This document shows positions 1-6,975 of a stretch of DNA of 8,961 bases, piece after piece. Under the pieces are notes generated by a model. The model did no database searches. It was not told where the DNA came from and worked only from the letters and a program-made list of their open reading frames with translations. The stretch covers positions 1 to 8,961 of the forward strand of contig CAKPJO010000059.1 of NCBI GenBank assembly GCA_934162685.1, written 5' to 3'. A program made the position numbers and the translations under genes. The DNA comes from an uncultured Bacilli bacterium (GTDB lineage Bacteria; Bacillota_I; Bacilli_A; RFN20; CAG-826). How positions within the stretch are numbered: position 1 is the first letter of the stretch; each line of letters begins with the position of its first letter.

Positions 1-67
1 GAACACAGAAGTTAAGCACCGTAGTGGCGAAGGTATCCCTTTGGGCGAGAATAGCGAGCTGCCGGGC
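1..67 (+). rRNA. rrf: 5S ribosomal RNA, 3' portion (cut by the left edge)
   Basis: The first bases carry the conserved 5S core GAACACAGAAGTTAAGC (1-17), which is loop B and helix III. A short helix IV/V region follows (CCCTTTGGG, then GCGAGAATAGCGA), and the 3' strand of helix I is GCTGCCGGGC (58-67). The 5' half lies outside the window, so the closing helix cannot be checked here. The 3' end at 67 is set by the last base expected to pair in helix I, just before the T run, and could be off by one or two bases. It is probably the last gene of an rRNA operon reading in the same direction as the protein genes that follow. Family identity is very likely. Confidence 0.94.
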
Positions 68-76
68 TTTTTTTTT
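68..76 (+). terminator. T tract ending the rRNA operon
   Basis: Nine consecutive T follow directly on the 3' strand of 5S helix I. No separate hairpin lies between the 5S and the T run. The closing helix of the 5S itself, whose 5' strand is outside the window, probably serves as the terminator stem. This role is inferred. Confidence 0.55.
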
Positions 77-99
77 GCTCTCTATGTTTATTTATTTGT

Positions 100-128
100 T
101 TTACATATTAGCCAATATGTGCTACAAT
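100..128 (+). promoter_or_regulatory. Sigma-A type promoter of yloU-fakA
   Basis: The -35 box TTTACA (100-105, five of six consensus bases) and the -10 box TACAAT (123-128, five of six) are separated by exactly 17 bp. TGC at 120-122 gives an extended -10 (TGnTACAAT). The start point would fall near 135, about 27 nt before the yloU ATG. It is the best promoter in the window and lies just after the rRNA T tract, so yloU-fakA has its own promoter. The spacer is filled by a perfect inverted repeat. Confidence 0.82.
103..120. repeat. Perfect 7-4-7 inverted repeat in the promoter spacer
   Basis: ACATATT (103-109), loop AGCC and AATATGT (114-120) are exact reverse complements. The repeat lies between the -35 and -10 boxes and touches both, which is a typical repressor position. 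It could be an operator, but in such AT-rich DNA a 7-bp arm can also arise by chance. No regulator gene is present nearby. Confidence 0.45.
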
Positions 129-146
129 ATTGTGTCATAACTATTG

Positions 147-155
147 AAAGGAAGG
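147..155 (+). promoter_or_regulatory. Ribosome binding site fixing the yloU start
   Basis: AAAGGAAGG lies 6 bases before the ATG at 162. The reading frame is open back to a TTG at 144, but that codon lies upstream of this site and has no Shine-Dalgarno sequence of its own. The ATG at 162 is therefore the start. Confidence 0.85.
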
Positions 156-161
156 ATTACT

Positions 162-518
162 ATGAATATTGATAAACAAACTCAATATGGTGGAATTAAC
201 ATTTCAATTGAAGCTATTGGTACTGTCGCAGGTAATGCTGCAACGGAATGCTATGGTGTATTGGGATTATCAGATAAAAAGTCATCGCTTTCCTTAATTG
301 ATAGTTTACTTGTTAAAAAAGAATATTATAAAGGCGTCTGTCCGCACAAAATAAAGGATGGCTATGCGGTCGACTTATATATAGTAGTGGCTTATGGTGT
401 CAAAATCACAGAAGTTGTCACTGAAGTCCAAAAAAGAGTCAAATATGTCCTTGAAAAGACTTTTGACGTCAAATTTAAAGCCATCAACGTTTATGTTCAA
501 AGCATAAAAAGTATTTAA
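162..518 (+). CDS. yloU: Asp23/Gls24 family envelope stress protein YloU
   Basis: This is a 118-residue protein of the Asp23/Gls24 (DUF322) family. Such proteins are small, cytoplasmic or membrane-associated, and linked to envelope and alkaline stress in Staphylococcus and Enterococcus; their exact biochemical role is unsettled. The visible family pattern is an N-terminal strand and helix (GGINISIEAIGTVAG, 11-25), then ECYGVLGL (29-36), then a hydrophobic strand VDLYIVVAYGVKI (about 70-82), and a C-terminal helix and strand ending in INVYVQSIK. It has no signal peptide and no membrane segment. The size is normal for YloU-type members. It sits 17 bases before fakA, the same pairing as yloU-yloV in Bacillus subtilis, and this neighbourhood supports the call. 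The usual upstream neighbour rpmB (ribosomal protein L28) is not present; an rRNA gene is there instead. Confidence 0.9.
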   Translation: MNIDKQTQYGGINISIEAIGTVAGNAATECYGVLGLSDKKSSLSLIDSLLVKKEYYKGVCPHKIKDGYAVDLYIVVAYGVKITEVVTEVQKRVKYVLEKTFDVKFKAINVYVQSIKSI

Positions 519-535
519 TTTAAGGGGATTTTACG

Positions 536-2191
536 ATGAAAGTTATCAATAGCGATACGCTAAAACGAATGATAATTTCAGGCACTAATAATTTATATAA
601 TCATTATCCTGAAATAGATGCACTCAATGTGTTTCCTGTCCCTGATGGAGATACAGGAACTAATATGAATTTAACAATAGCCTCAGGTGCTAAAGAAGTT
701 CAAAATAGAAACGACTCTGATGTTTATTCTATAGCTAAAGCATTTTCTAAAGGCTTATTAATGGGCGCTAGAGGAAACTCTGGTGTTATTTTATCTCAAA
801 TTTTTAGAGGCTTTTCTCAATCTTTAGAAGGAAAAGAAGTTATTACAGTTAAAGATTTATCTGATGCTTTTATGAATGGCAAAGATGTAGCTTATAAGGC
901 TGTTATGCGTCCTGTAGAAGGAACTATACTTACAGTCATTAGAGAAGCTTCTCAAACTTTACACGATAATCTTCCTCGTGTTTCTTCTATAGAAAAAGCT
1001 TTTGATGTTTTATTAAAAGAAGCACATGAATCATTAGAAAGAACTCCAGATTTATTACCAGTTCTTAAAAAAGTTGGTGTAGTCGATTCTGGGGCAGCTG
1101 GTTTAATTAAAATATTAGAAGGGTTCCAATCTGCTGTTAAAGGCAAGATGATCGAAAAAGAAACAGTTTCTGCCTTAGAAAAAGAAGACCAAAAAATGGC
1201 AGGCAGTAAGATAGAAAATGATGAATTTGGTTATTGCACAGAATTTATTTTACGCCTTGCTAAAAGCGAAGATGAGCATAAAAAGAATTTTTCAGAGGCA
1301 AGATTTACTAACTGGCTTAATGCTCATGGTAATTCACTTGTTGTCGTTAGAGATGAAGATTTAATAAAAGTACATGTTCATACATTAACTCCAGGCAATA
1401 TTCTTAATTTTGCTCAACAATATGGTGAGTTCATTAAATTAAAAATTGAAAATATGACCGAACAACATACAAAACTTGGTGAACATGAAATGTTAGAAGA
1501 AAAATCTTCTGAACCTGTTGAAGAAGAACCTAAAGAATACGCTCTTATCGCTGTTGCGGCTGGTGAAGGTGTTGTAAATATGTTTAAAGATCTTCGCGTT
1601 GATTATATCGTTAGTGGTGGGCAAACTATGAACCCTGCTACAGAAGACTTTGTGAATATTGTAAAAAGCTGTAATGCTAAAAATATATTTATTTTACCAA
1701 ATAACTCAAATATCATTTTAGCGGCTTCTCAAGCTTGCGATGTTTGTGAAAACGCTAATGTACGTGTAATTCCATCTAAATCAATCCCACAAGGTTTAGT
1801 GGCATGTATGATGTTTAATCCAGAAACTGATGCTGATGAAAATTATGAGCAAATGTGTGAGGCCTTAAGCAATGTCACTACAGGTCAAGTTACATTTGCA
1901 ATTAAAGATACTGTTATTGATGGTGTTGAAATCAAAAAAGATGAATTTATGGGCATGAAAAACAAAGAAATCATTTGTTGTGTTAAAGACAAATTCGAAG
2001 CTGCTCATACATTGCTAGATTCAATGTTAGATGAAATGTCATCAATTGTTACAATTATTTATGGTGATGATGTTAGCGATGAAGACGCTAATGCGTTCGT
2101 AGAAAAAATTGCTTCTGAACATGAAGATTTAGATATTGATGTTCGAAAAGGCGGACAACCAGTTTACTCATTTATAATTGGAGTTGAATAA
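536..2191 (+). CDS. fakA: Fatty acid kinase subunit FakA (YloV, DhaL/DegV-type)
   Basis: FakA is the ATP-binding subunit of fatty acid kinase. With a FakB protein that carries the fatty acid, it makes acyl-phosphate from exogenous or recycled fatty acids in the cytoplasm. At 551 residues it has full family length. The N-terminal DhaL-like kinase domain (about 1-200) holds the Mg/ATP motif NVFPVPDGDTGTNMN (31-45; Asp37 and Asp39 are the expected metal ligands), ARGNSGVILSQ (78-88) and DSGAAGL (184-190). The middle domain (about 225-320) has FGYCTEFIL with Cys234 and KVHVHT with His280 and His282; this resembles the metal site described for Staphylococcus FakA, which I recall but did not align. 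An acidic linker (about 318-334) leads to the C-terminal DegV-like domain that contacts FakB. AAGGGG at 522-527 precedes the ATG. No fakB lies in the window. The gene is likely co-transcribed with yloU and ends at the hairpin immediately after its stop codon. Confidence 0.93.
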   Translation: MKVINSDTLKRMIISGTNNLYNHYPEIDALNVFPVPDGDTGTNMNLTIASGAKEVQNRNDSDVYSIAKAFSKGLLMGARGNSGVILSQIFRGFSQSLEGKEVITVKDLSDAFMNGKDVAYKAVMRPVEGTILTVIREASQTLHDNLPRVSSIEKAFDVLLKEAHESLERTPDLLPVLKKVGVVDSGAAGLIKILEGFQSAVKGKMIEKETVSALEKEDQKMAGSKIENDEFGYCTEFILRLAKSEDEHKKNFSEARFTNWLNAHGNSLVVVRDEDLIKVHVHTLTPGNILNFAQQYGEFIKLKIENMTEQHTKLGEHEMLEEKSSEPVEEEPKEYALIAVAAGEGVVNMFKDLRVDYIVSGGQTMNPATEDFVNIVKSCNAKNIFILPNNSNIILAASQACDVCENANVRVIPSKSIPQGLVACMMFNPETDADENYEQMCEALSNVTTGQVTFAIKDTVIDGVEIKKDEFMGMKNKEIICCVKDKFEAAHTLLDSMLDEMSSIVTIIYGDDVSDEDANAFVEKIASEHEDLDIDVRKGGQPVYSFIIGVE

Positions 2192-2217
2192 AAAAAAGGG
2201 AAAAATTCCCTTTTTTT
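2191..2217. terminator. Rho-independent terminator after fakA, possibly bidirectional
   Basis: A 12-bp perfect stem (2191-2202 with 2206-2217) closes a 3-base A loop: seven A and GGG on the left, CCC and seven T on the right. The right arm supplies the T tract on the + strand. The left arm would supply one for - strand transcription, though no - strand gene lies to the right of it here. It starts on the last base of the fakA stop codon. Confidence 0.88.
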
Positions 2218-2227
2218 CATTTTTTGA

Positions 2228-2246
2228 CTACTATATTATATAGTAG
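2228..2246. repeat. Perfect 9-1-9 palindrome touching the recG ribosome binding site
   Basis: CTACTATAT (2228-2236), one T, and ATATAGTAG (2238-2246) are exact reverse complements. The right arm ends where the strong Shine-Dalgarno AGGGAGG (2245-2251) begins, 6 bases before the recG ATG. It could be an operator, or a weak RNA hairpin that affects ribosome access. No promoter with good boxes was found between the fakA terminator and recG. TTGACT at 2224-2229 resembles a -35 box but has no -10 at the right distance upstream of the start codon. Confidence 0.5.
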
Positions 2247-2257
2247 GGAGGAAACTT

Positions 2258-4249
2258 ATGAAATTTTCTAGTTCGGAGCGTATTAATTTAGCTCTAGATA
2301 ATATGGGAATAGTGTCTATTGAAACATTATTGGAACATTTACCTAGATCATATAATGATTTTCATTTAACTCATGAAGTTAATTTAGAAAATAAAGAAAG
2401 AGTTGTTATTTTTGCGCGATTAGTTTCTAATCCAACAATAATAAAAAAAGGCAAGTTAACAATTATTCGTTTTTCTGTTATTACTAATAATAACAATTTT
2501 TTTCGTGTGGTAATTTTTAATCGTCCTTACCTATATAAAATGCTAAATTTAGCCAATTTTTATACTATTGTAGGGACTTTTGATAAAAAAAATTTAACTA
2601 TTAATGTAATAAATATCGTAAAAGGCGAGATACCAGAAAGTGATAAGTTTAAAGCAGTTTATTCTTTACCAGCTGCAATTGAAAATTATCAATTTGCCAA
2701 AATGATTCAAAAATATTTGTTAGATGATAAGTATGTTATTAAGGATATAATACCAGAATATTTTAAAAATAAATATCACTTAGTAACCAAAAAAGAGGCT
2801 TTAGCGTTAGTACATATGCCTAAGGACAATCAAGATGTTCATCAAGGTCTTCGAGTTTTAAAATACGAGGAATGTTTGCTATTTACATTACAAACACAAA
2901 TTATTAGGAAAGAAAATAAATCATTACAAAACAATTCTAAACTAGATATTGATACGCAAAAAATTAATGAATTTATTAAGTCATTAGCCTATAAACTTAC
3001 TCATGATCAAATCGTGGCTGTAAGAGAAATAATACTAGACATGAAAGATAAATCATTAATGTATCGTTTATTACAAGGGGATGTTGGTACCGGTAAGACT
3101 TTAGTGGCTAATATTGCTATTTATGGTGCATTTTTACGTCATGATCAAGCAGTTCTTATGGCCCCTACTGATGCACTTGCTAGACAACATTTTGATACTC
3201 TTACAAAGCTATTTGATGGAATATTAAAAGTCGACTTACTTGTGGGAGGAATGTCTTCTTCAGCAAAAAAAGAAGTAAAAGAACGTATTGCTTATCATGA
3301 TGTTGATGTTATTGTTGGTACGCATGCTTTGTTTTCAAAGGATGTTAATTATGCTTCTTTAGGATTAGCAGTTATTGATGAGCAACATAAATTTGGCGTA
3401 AACCAAAGAATGCTTTTAGCTTCTAAAGGTACAAATACAGATTTATTACTTATGTCTGCAACACCTATTCCCCGTACTTTAGCTTTAACTTTATATGGTG
3501 ATTTAGATGTTTCTACTTTATCAGAATATCCAGTACTTAACCGCCATATTGAAACGAAAGTCATTGAAGAAGATGAAGATGTAATTTTTAAATATGTTGA
3601 TAAATCATTAATGGATAATAAAAAAGTCTTTGTTGTTTGTCCATTAATTGAAGAAAAATTAGATAAATCATCTGTTGAAGGAATTTATGAAAGATATAGC
3701 ATTAAATATCATGATAAAGTAGGGTTATTGCATGGAAAAATGGATGATGAAGAAAAAGTAAATGTTTTAGAAAATTTTAAAAATGGCAATATTCAAATAT
3801 TAGTATCCACCACAGTAATTGAAGTGGGAATTGATATTAAAAATGCTAATTTGATGATAATTTATGATGCAAATAATTTTGGTTTAGCATCTTTACACCA
3901 AATTAGAGGAAGAATTGGGCGTGATGGTAGTCCTTCAACATGCTTATTAGTGCATAAAGAACTAGAAGATGAAGAAATAGAAAAATTAAAAATTTTAGAA
4001 CAAACCCTTGATGGATTTAAAATTGCTGAAGCCGATCTTTCACTTCGTGGACCTGGTGATATGAATGGCTTAAAACAATCAGGTATGCCTAATTTTGCCT
4101 ATGCTAATATTATTTCTGATTTTAAGATGTTTGAAATAGCAAGAAATGATGCAACTATGATTTTAAATAACGCTAATAATGCGGATTTTAAAGACATCAT
4201 TGATAAATCAAGTAATCTAGCGCATAGTAATAAATTTCATAATGTTTAG
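2258..4249 (+). CDS. recG: ATP-dependent DNA helicase RecG
   Basis: RecG is the superfamily 2 helicase that remodels stalled replication forks and branch-migrates Holliday junctions. The protein has 663 residues, close to the usual length of about 680. The N-terminal half (about 1-240) contains the wedge/OB-fold region that grips the junction (about 48-120). The motor carries Walker A GDVGTGKT (274-281), APTDALARQH (motif Ia, 302-311), the DEQH box (374-377, in VIDEQHKFG), MSATPIPRTLA (399-409), STTVIEVGIDI (motif V, 517-527) and QIRGRIGR (motif VI, 548-555). The RecG-specific tail follows, with LRGPGDMNGLKQSG (596-609). Small differences from the usual text (GSGKT to GTGKT, DEQHRFG to DEQHKFG, RGPGEF to RGPGDM) are conservative or tolerated in the family. 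It has a strong ribosome binding site and starts at ATG. It lies between a terminator and a new promoter, so it is probably a single-gene unit or is fed by read-through from fakA. Confidence 0.96.
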   Translation: MKFSSSERINLALDNMGIVSIETLLEHLPRSYNDFHLTHEVNLENKERVVIFARLVSNPTIIKKGKLTIIRFSVITNNNNFFRVVIFNRPYLYKMLNLANFYTIVGTFDKKNLTINVINIVKGEIPESDKFKAVYSLPAAIENYQFAKMIQKYLLDDKYVIKDIIPEYFKNKYHLVTKKEALALVHMPKDNQDVHQGLRVLKYEECLLFTLQTQIIRKENKSLQNNSKLDIDTQKINEFIKSLAYKLTHDQIVAVREIILDMKDKSLMYRLLQGDVGTGKTLVANIAIYGAFLRHDQAVLMAPTDALARQHFDTLTKLFDGILKVDLLVGGMSSSAKKEVKERIAYHDVDVIVGTHALFSKDVNYASLGLAVIDEQHKFGVNQRMLLASKGTNTDLLLMSATPIPRTLALTLYGDLDVSTLSEYPVLNRHIETKVIEEDEDVIFKYVDKSLMDNKKVFVVCPLIEEKLDKSSVEGIYERYSIKYHDKVGLLHGKMDDEEKVNVLENFKNGNIQILVSTTVIEVGIDIKNANLMIIYDANNFGLASLHQIRGRIGRDGSPSTCLLVHKELEDEEIEKLKILEQTLDGFKIAEADLSLRGPGDMNGLKQSGMPNFAYANIISDFKMFEIARNDATMILNNANNADFKDIIDKSSNLAHSNKFHNV

Positions 4250-4262
4250 TGCTATAAAATTT

Positions 4263-4290
4263 TTGATATTATCTATTACCAATTTATGAT
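4263..4290 (+). promoter_or_regulatory. Probable promoter of plsX-rnc-ftsY-ylxM-ffh
   Basis: TTGATA (4263-4268, five of six) and TATGAT (4285-4290, five of six) are 16 bp apart in the 79-base gap between recG and plsX. An alternative -10, TAAAAT at 4290-4295 preceded by TGA, overlaps it but has no matched -35. The start point would fall near 4297, inside the following inverted repeat. The region is so AT-rich that chance matches are possible. Confidence 0.62.
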
Positions 4291-4294
4291 AAAA

Positions 4295-4315
4295 TAAATT
4301 TATAGAATAAATTTA
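4295..4315. repeat. Perfect 9-3-9 inverted repeat between promoter and plsX
   Basis: TAAATTTAT (4295-4303), spacer AGA and ATAAATTTA (4307-4315) are exact reverse complements. The repeat spans the expected transcription start and abuts the AGAAGG ribosome binding site. In Bacillus and Staphylococcus the FapR repressor binds in front of fapR-plsX, but this repeat does not look like the FapR consensus as I recall it, and no fapR gene is present. It is a candidate operator or a product of AT bias. Confidence 0.42.
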
Positions 4316-4320
4316 GAAGG
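4315..4320 (+). promoter_or_regulatory. Ribosome binding site fixing the plsX start
   Basis: AGAAGG lies 8 bases before the ATG at 4329. A GTG in the same frame at 4320 overlaps this site and cannot be served by it, so ATG 4329 is preferred. The protein then begins MIKMVVDTMGSD, in line with the family's short N-terminus. Confidence 0.8.
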
Positions 4321-4328
4321 TGAAACTT

Positions 4329-5318
4329 ATGATTAAAATGGTTGTAGATACTATGGGAAGCGATAAAGGAACTGCGGCAACAGTTCCAGGTATAATAGAA
4401 TTTTTAAAAACTCATAATGATGTAGAAATTATTGCTGTAGGAAAGATTGAAGAGTTAGAGCCATTAAAAGCGTATCCTAATATTACACTTGTTGATGCTC
4501 GTGATATTGTTCCAATGGAAGCAGGAGCATTAGAAGTAATGAGAATGCGTGGATCTTCCATGATGATTGCAATTAATAAATTTTTAGAGGTAAAAGCTGA
4601 TGCTGTCATATCAGCAGGTTCTACTGGTGGGTTTTTATCTGCAACAACACTCAAATTAAAACTTATTGAAGGTGTTGAACGTGCGGCTTTAGTTTCACCT
4701 TTTCCAACATTGAAACAAGGAAAATATGTTACTATTCTTGATATTGGCGCAAGTAATGAAAATACTCCAGCTCAATTAGTACAATTTGCACATATGGGTA
4801 AAATTTACGCTAATAAAATTTTCCACATTGAAAAGCCAAAAATTTATTTATTAAGTAATGGCGCTGAAGATGAAAAAGGAAGCCCAGTTGTTAAAGAAGC
4901 TCATAAACTACTCAGAGCGTCTAATATGGAAGGATTCCAAGGCAATATAGAAGCAAGATATGCCTTAAAAGGTGATGCAGATGTTATTGTTACAGGTGGA
5001 TTTGATGGTAATGTTTTCTTAAAGACTGCAGAAGGAACTGCCTCAATGATGAATACACTAATTAAAAAGGCATTTAAAAAGAATTTATTTACAAAAATAG
5101 GATATCTATTTGCTAAAAGCGGATTTGATGATTTTAAAAAGACTATGGACTATAAATCAACAGGTGGAGCAATGCTATTAGGAGTTAATGGTGTTGTGGT
5201 TAAAGCTCATGGATCAAGTGATAGCTATGGATTCTCTTGCGCAATGAATGTCGCTTATAATATGGCTAGTGTTCATATAGTGGATTTGATGAAAGAGGGT
5301 ATCAAAGAAGATGCATAA
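4329..5318 (+). CDS. plsX: Phosphate acyltransferase PlsX
   Basis: PlsX is a peripheral membrane enzyme that interconverts acyl-ACP and acyl-phosphate. Acyl-phosphate is the donor used by PlsY for the first acylation of glycerol-3-phosphate. The protein has 329 residues, full length. Family landmarks are VVDTMGSDKG (5-14; usually DAMGGD), RMRGSSMMIAI (72-82), ISAGSTGGFL (94-103), ILDIGAS (136-142), QFAHMGKIYA (152-161), GNIEARYALKGDADVIV (205-221), GGFDGNVFLKTAEGTA (223-238), STGGAMLLGVNGVVVKAHGSS (277-297). The highly conserved TDGF(T)GN segment reads TGGFDGN (222-228), so the usual Asp is Gly. The gene opens a compact unit and overlaps rnc by 8 nt. fapR before it and fabD-fabG-acpP after it, its usual partners in Bacilli, are absent. 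With FakA nearby, its role here is probably feeding scavenged fatty acids into phospholipid. Confidence 0.94.
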   Translation: MIKMVVDTMGSDKGTAATVPGIIEFLKTHNDVEIIAVGKIEELEPLKAYPNITLVDARDIVPMEAGALEVMRMRGSSMMIAINKFLEVKADAVISAGSTGGFLSATTLKLKLIEGVERAALVSPFPTLKQGKYVTILDIGASNENTPAQLVQFAHMGKIYANKIFHIEKPKIYLLSNGAEDEKGSPVVKEAHKLLRASNMEGFQGNIEARYALKGDADVIVTGGFDGNVFLKTAEGTASMMNTLIKKAFKKNLFTKIGYLFAKSGFDDFKKTMDYKSTGGAMLLGVNGVVVKAHGSSDSYGFSCAMNVAYNMASVHIVDLMKEGIKEDA

Positions 5319-5994
5319 GGATATAGAAGAATTATTACATCACTTAGAAATAGAAACGAACAATATTGAATTATACGAACGTGCTTTTACCCATTCTTCA
5401 TTCAATATTGACGCAAAAACTTCTCATTACGACTATGAAAGACTAGAGTTTGTTGGTGATAGTGTCGTTAATTTTGTTGTTGCTGATTTAGCTTATACTA
5501 AGCACCAAGAAATGTCACAAGGTGATTTATCTAAACTTCGTGCATTTATTGTACAAAGTAGTTCGTTGGCCAAAAAAGCTAAAAGATATGGCTTCAATGA
5601 ATACGTAAAATTAGGACATAGTTTACCAGAAAATACTCGCAATGCTAGACGTATTTTAGAAGATGTTTTTGAAGCTTTTGTGGGCGCTATGTACTATGAT
5701 AAAGGCATAGATTATACTTACGAATTTGTTAAAAATTTGTTTAGCTATGATGTAGAACATTTTAATAAAAATCAAATTAAAGATTATAAATCTGAACTTC
5801 AAGAGGAAATGCAAGCTGAACATCGTGAATCGGTAAAATATCAACTAATAGAAGAAAAAGGATTGCCACACGATCGTACATTTGTTGTTGAAGTTTTATA
5901 TGAAGATACAGTCTTAGGAAAAGGACAAGGTAAAACTAAAAAAGCTGCTGAACAGATGGCGGCTTTAGATGCATTAAGAAAGAAGGCAAAATAA
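5311..5994 (+). CDS. rnc: Ribonuclease III
   Basis: RNase III cleaves double-stranded RNA; it processes rRNA precursors and some mRNAs. The protein has 227 residues, normal length. The catalytic domain (about 1-150) has THSSF (27-31), the signature ERLEFVGDSVVNF (43-55) with Glu46 and Asp50, and ILEDVFEAFVGAMY (115-128) with Asp118 and Glu121. These four residues match the metal-binding set of the family in identity and spacing, so it should be active. The double-stranded RNA binding domain (about 158-226) starts at DYKSELQE and ends with the GKGQGKTKKAAEQMAALDAL segment (203-222). The ATG lies inside the end of plsX, and AGAGGG (5294-5299) is the likely ribosome binding site within plsX, so the two are probably coupled in translation. 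In most Bacilli acpP precedes rnc and smc follows it; here plsX and ftsY take those places. Confidence 0.96.
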   Translation: MHKDIEELLHHLEIETNNIELYERAFTHSSFNIDAKTSHYDYERLEFVGDSVVNFVVADLAYTKHQEMSQGDLSKLRAFIVQSSSLAKKAKRYGFNEYVKLGHSLPENTRNARRILEDVFEAFVGAMYYDKGIDYTYEFVKNLFSYDVEHFNKNQIKDYKSELQEEMQAEHRESVKYQLIEEKGLPHDRTFVVEVLYEDTVLGKGQGKTKKAAEQMAALDALRKKAK

Positions 5995-6974
5995 TGGGAC
6001 TTTTTTCGTATTTAAAAGAAAAAATATTAGGAAAATCAACAAAGCAAAAAGACAAATATGTTGTAGGATTAGATAAATCACGTAAAAATTTTGCGGATCG
6101 TTTAAAATCTTTATCTGCCCGCTATAAAAGCGTTAATGAAGAATATTTTGATGAATTAGAAGAAATATTAATTGAAGCAGATGTTGGTGTCAATTTAGCT
6201 TTAGATATTATTGAAGCTACGAAAAACGAATCACGGGAACAAGGCATTATTGAACCAACAAAAATCAATGAATTATTAGTGGATAAAATGTTTGTTAGTT
6301 ATGTTAATCAAGGTCAAGATATTGTTAACGAAATCCAATTTGAAAAAGGAACACCAACTGTTCTTTTAGTTGTTGGTGTTAATGGCGTTGGTAAAACAAC
6401 AACAATTGCGAAGCTTGCTAAACGCTATATTGATAAAGGTAAGAAAGTTACCTTAGTAGCTGCGGATACTTTTAGAGCGGGAGCAATCGAACAACTTTCA
6501 GTATGGGCAGATCGTTTAAAATGTCCAATTTGTGTTGGCAAGGAAAATGCTGATCCTGCCTCTGTAGCTTTTGAAGGCGTGCGTTTAGGTAAAAATAATA
6601 ATTCGGATTTAATTATTGTGGATACTGCAGGCCGTTTACAAAATAAAGCAAACTTAATGGCGGAATTAGCGAAAATTCGTCGTGTAATTGGAAAAGAAAT
6701 TGAAGGCGCACCACAAGAAGTATTTTTAATTATTGATGCCACAACTGGACAAAATGGCGTTATTCAGGCTAAAGCATTTGGAGAAGTTACTAAGCTCACT
6801 GGTGTTGTTATTACTAAGATGGATGGAACTTCTAAAGGCGGTATTATTCTTGCCATTCGAGATGAATTAGGTGTTCCAGTAAGATTTATTGGTTTAGGCG
6901 AACAAATGGATGATTTACAAGAATTCGACTTGGATCAATATTTATATGGCTTATGTTTAGGTAAAGAGGAATAA
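5994..6974 (+). CDS. ftsY: Signal recognition particle receptor FtsY
   Basis: FtsY is the SRP-family GTPase at the inner face of the membrane that receives ribosome-nascent chain complexes from Ffh and passes them to SecYEG. The protein has 326 residues. It begins with a short amphipathic, lysine-rich segment (MGLFSYLKEKILGK, 1-14) suited to lipid contact and lacks the long acidic A domain of Escherichia coli FtsY, as is usual for low-GC Gram-positives. The N domain covers about 25-115. The G domain has G1 GVNGVGKTT (128-136), G2 DTFRAGA (158-164), G3 DTAGR (210-214), G4 TKMDG (274-278) and the closing GLGEQMDDLQEFD (300-312). Its ATG shares one base with the rnc stop codon, and AGAAGG (5981-5986) precedes it. 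Adjacent ylxM and ffh complete the targeting module. smc, usual between rnc and ftsY, is missing. Confidence 0.97.
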   Translation: MGLFSYLKEKILGKSTKQKDKYVVGLDKSRKNFADRLKSLSARYKSVNEEYFDELEEILIEADVGVNLALDIIEATKNESREQGIIEPTKINELLVDKMFVSYVNQGQDIVNEIQFEKGTPTVLLVVGVNGVGKTTTIAKLAKRYIDKGKKVTLVAADTFRAGAIEQLSVWADRLKCPICVGKENADPASVAFEGVRLGKNNNSDLIIVDTAGRLQNKANLMAELAKIRRVIGKEIEGAPQEVFLIIDATTGQNGVIQAKAFGEVTKLTGVVITKMDGTSKGGIILAIRDELGVPVRFIGLGEQMDDLQEFDLDQYLYGLCLGKEE

Positions 6975-6975
6975 A

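Noticed and set aside
144..161. Upstream TTG start for yloU adding six residues
   Set aside because: It precedes the Shine-Dalgarno AAAGGAAGG at 147-155, which serves the ATG at 162.
2224..2229. TTGACT as a -35 box for recG
   Set aside because: A -10 box at normal spacing would fall on the ribosome binding site, too close to the start codon, and nothing there resembles TATAAT.
4320..4328. GTG start for plsX adding three residues
   Set aside because: It overlaps the ribosome binding site AGAAGG, and the ATG at 4329 is well spaced.
952..6742. Antisense open frames at 952-1146, 3349-3564, 4412-4654, 5656-5844 and 6425-6742
   Set aside because: Each lies wholly inside a well-identified gene on the other strand and has no recognisable protein features of its own.
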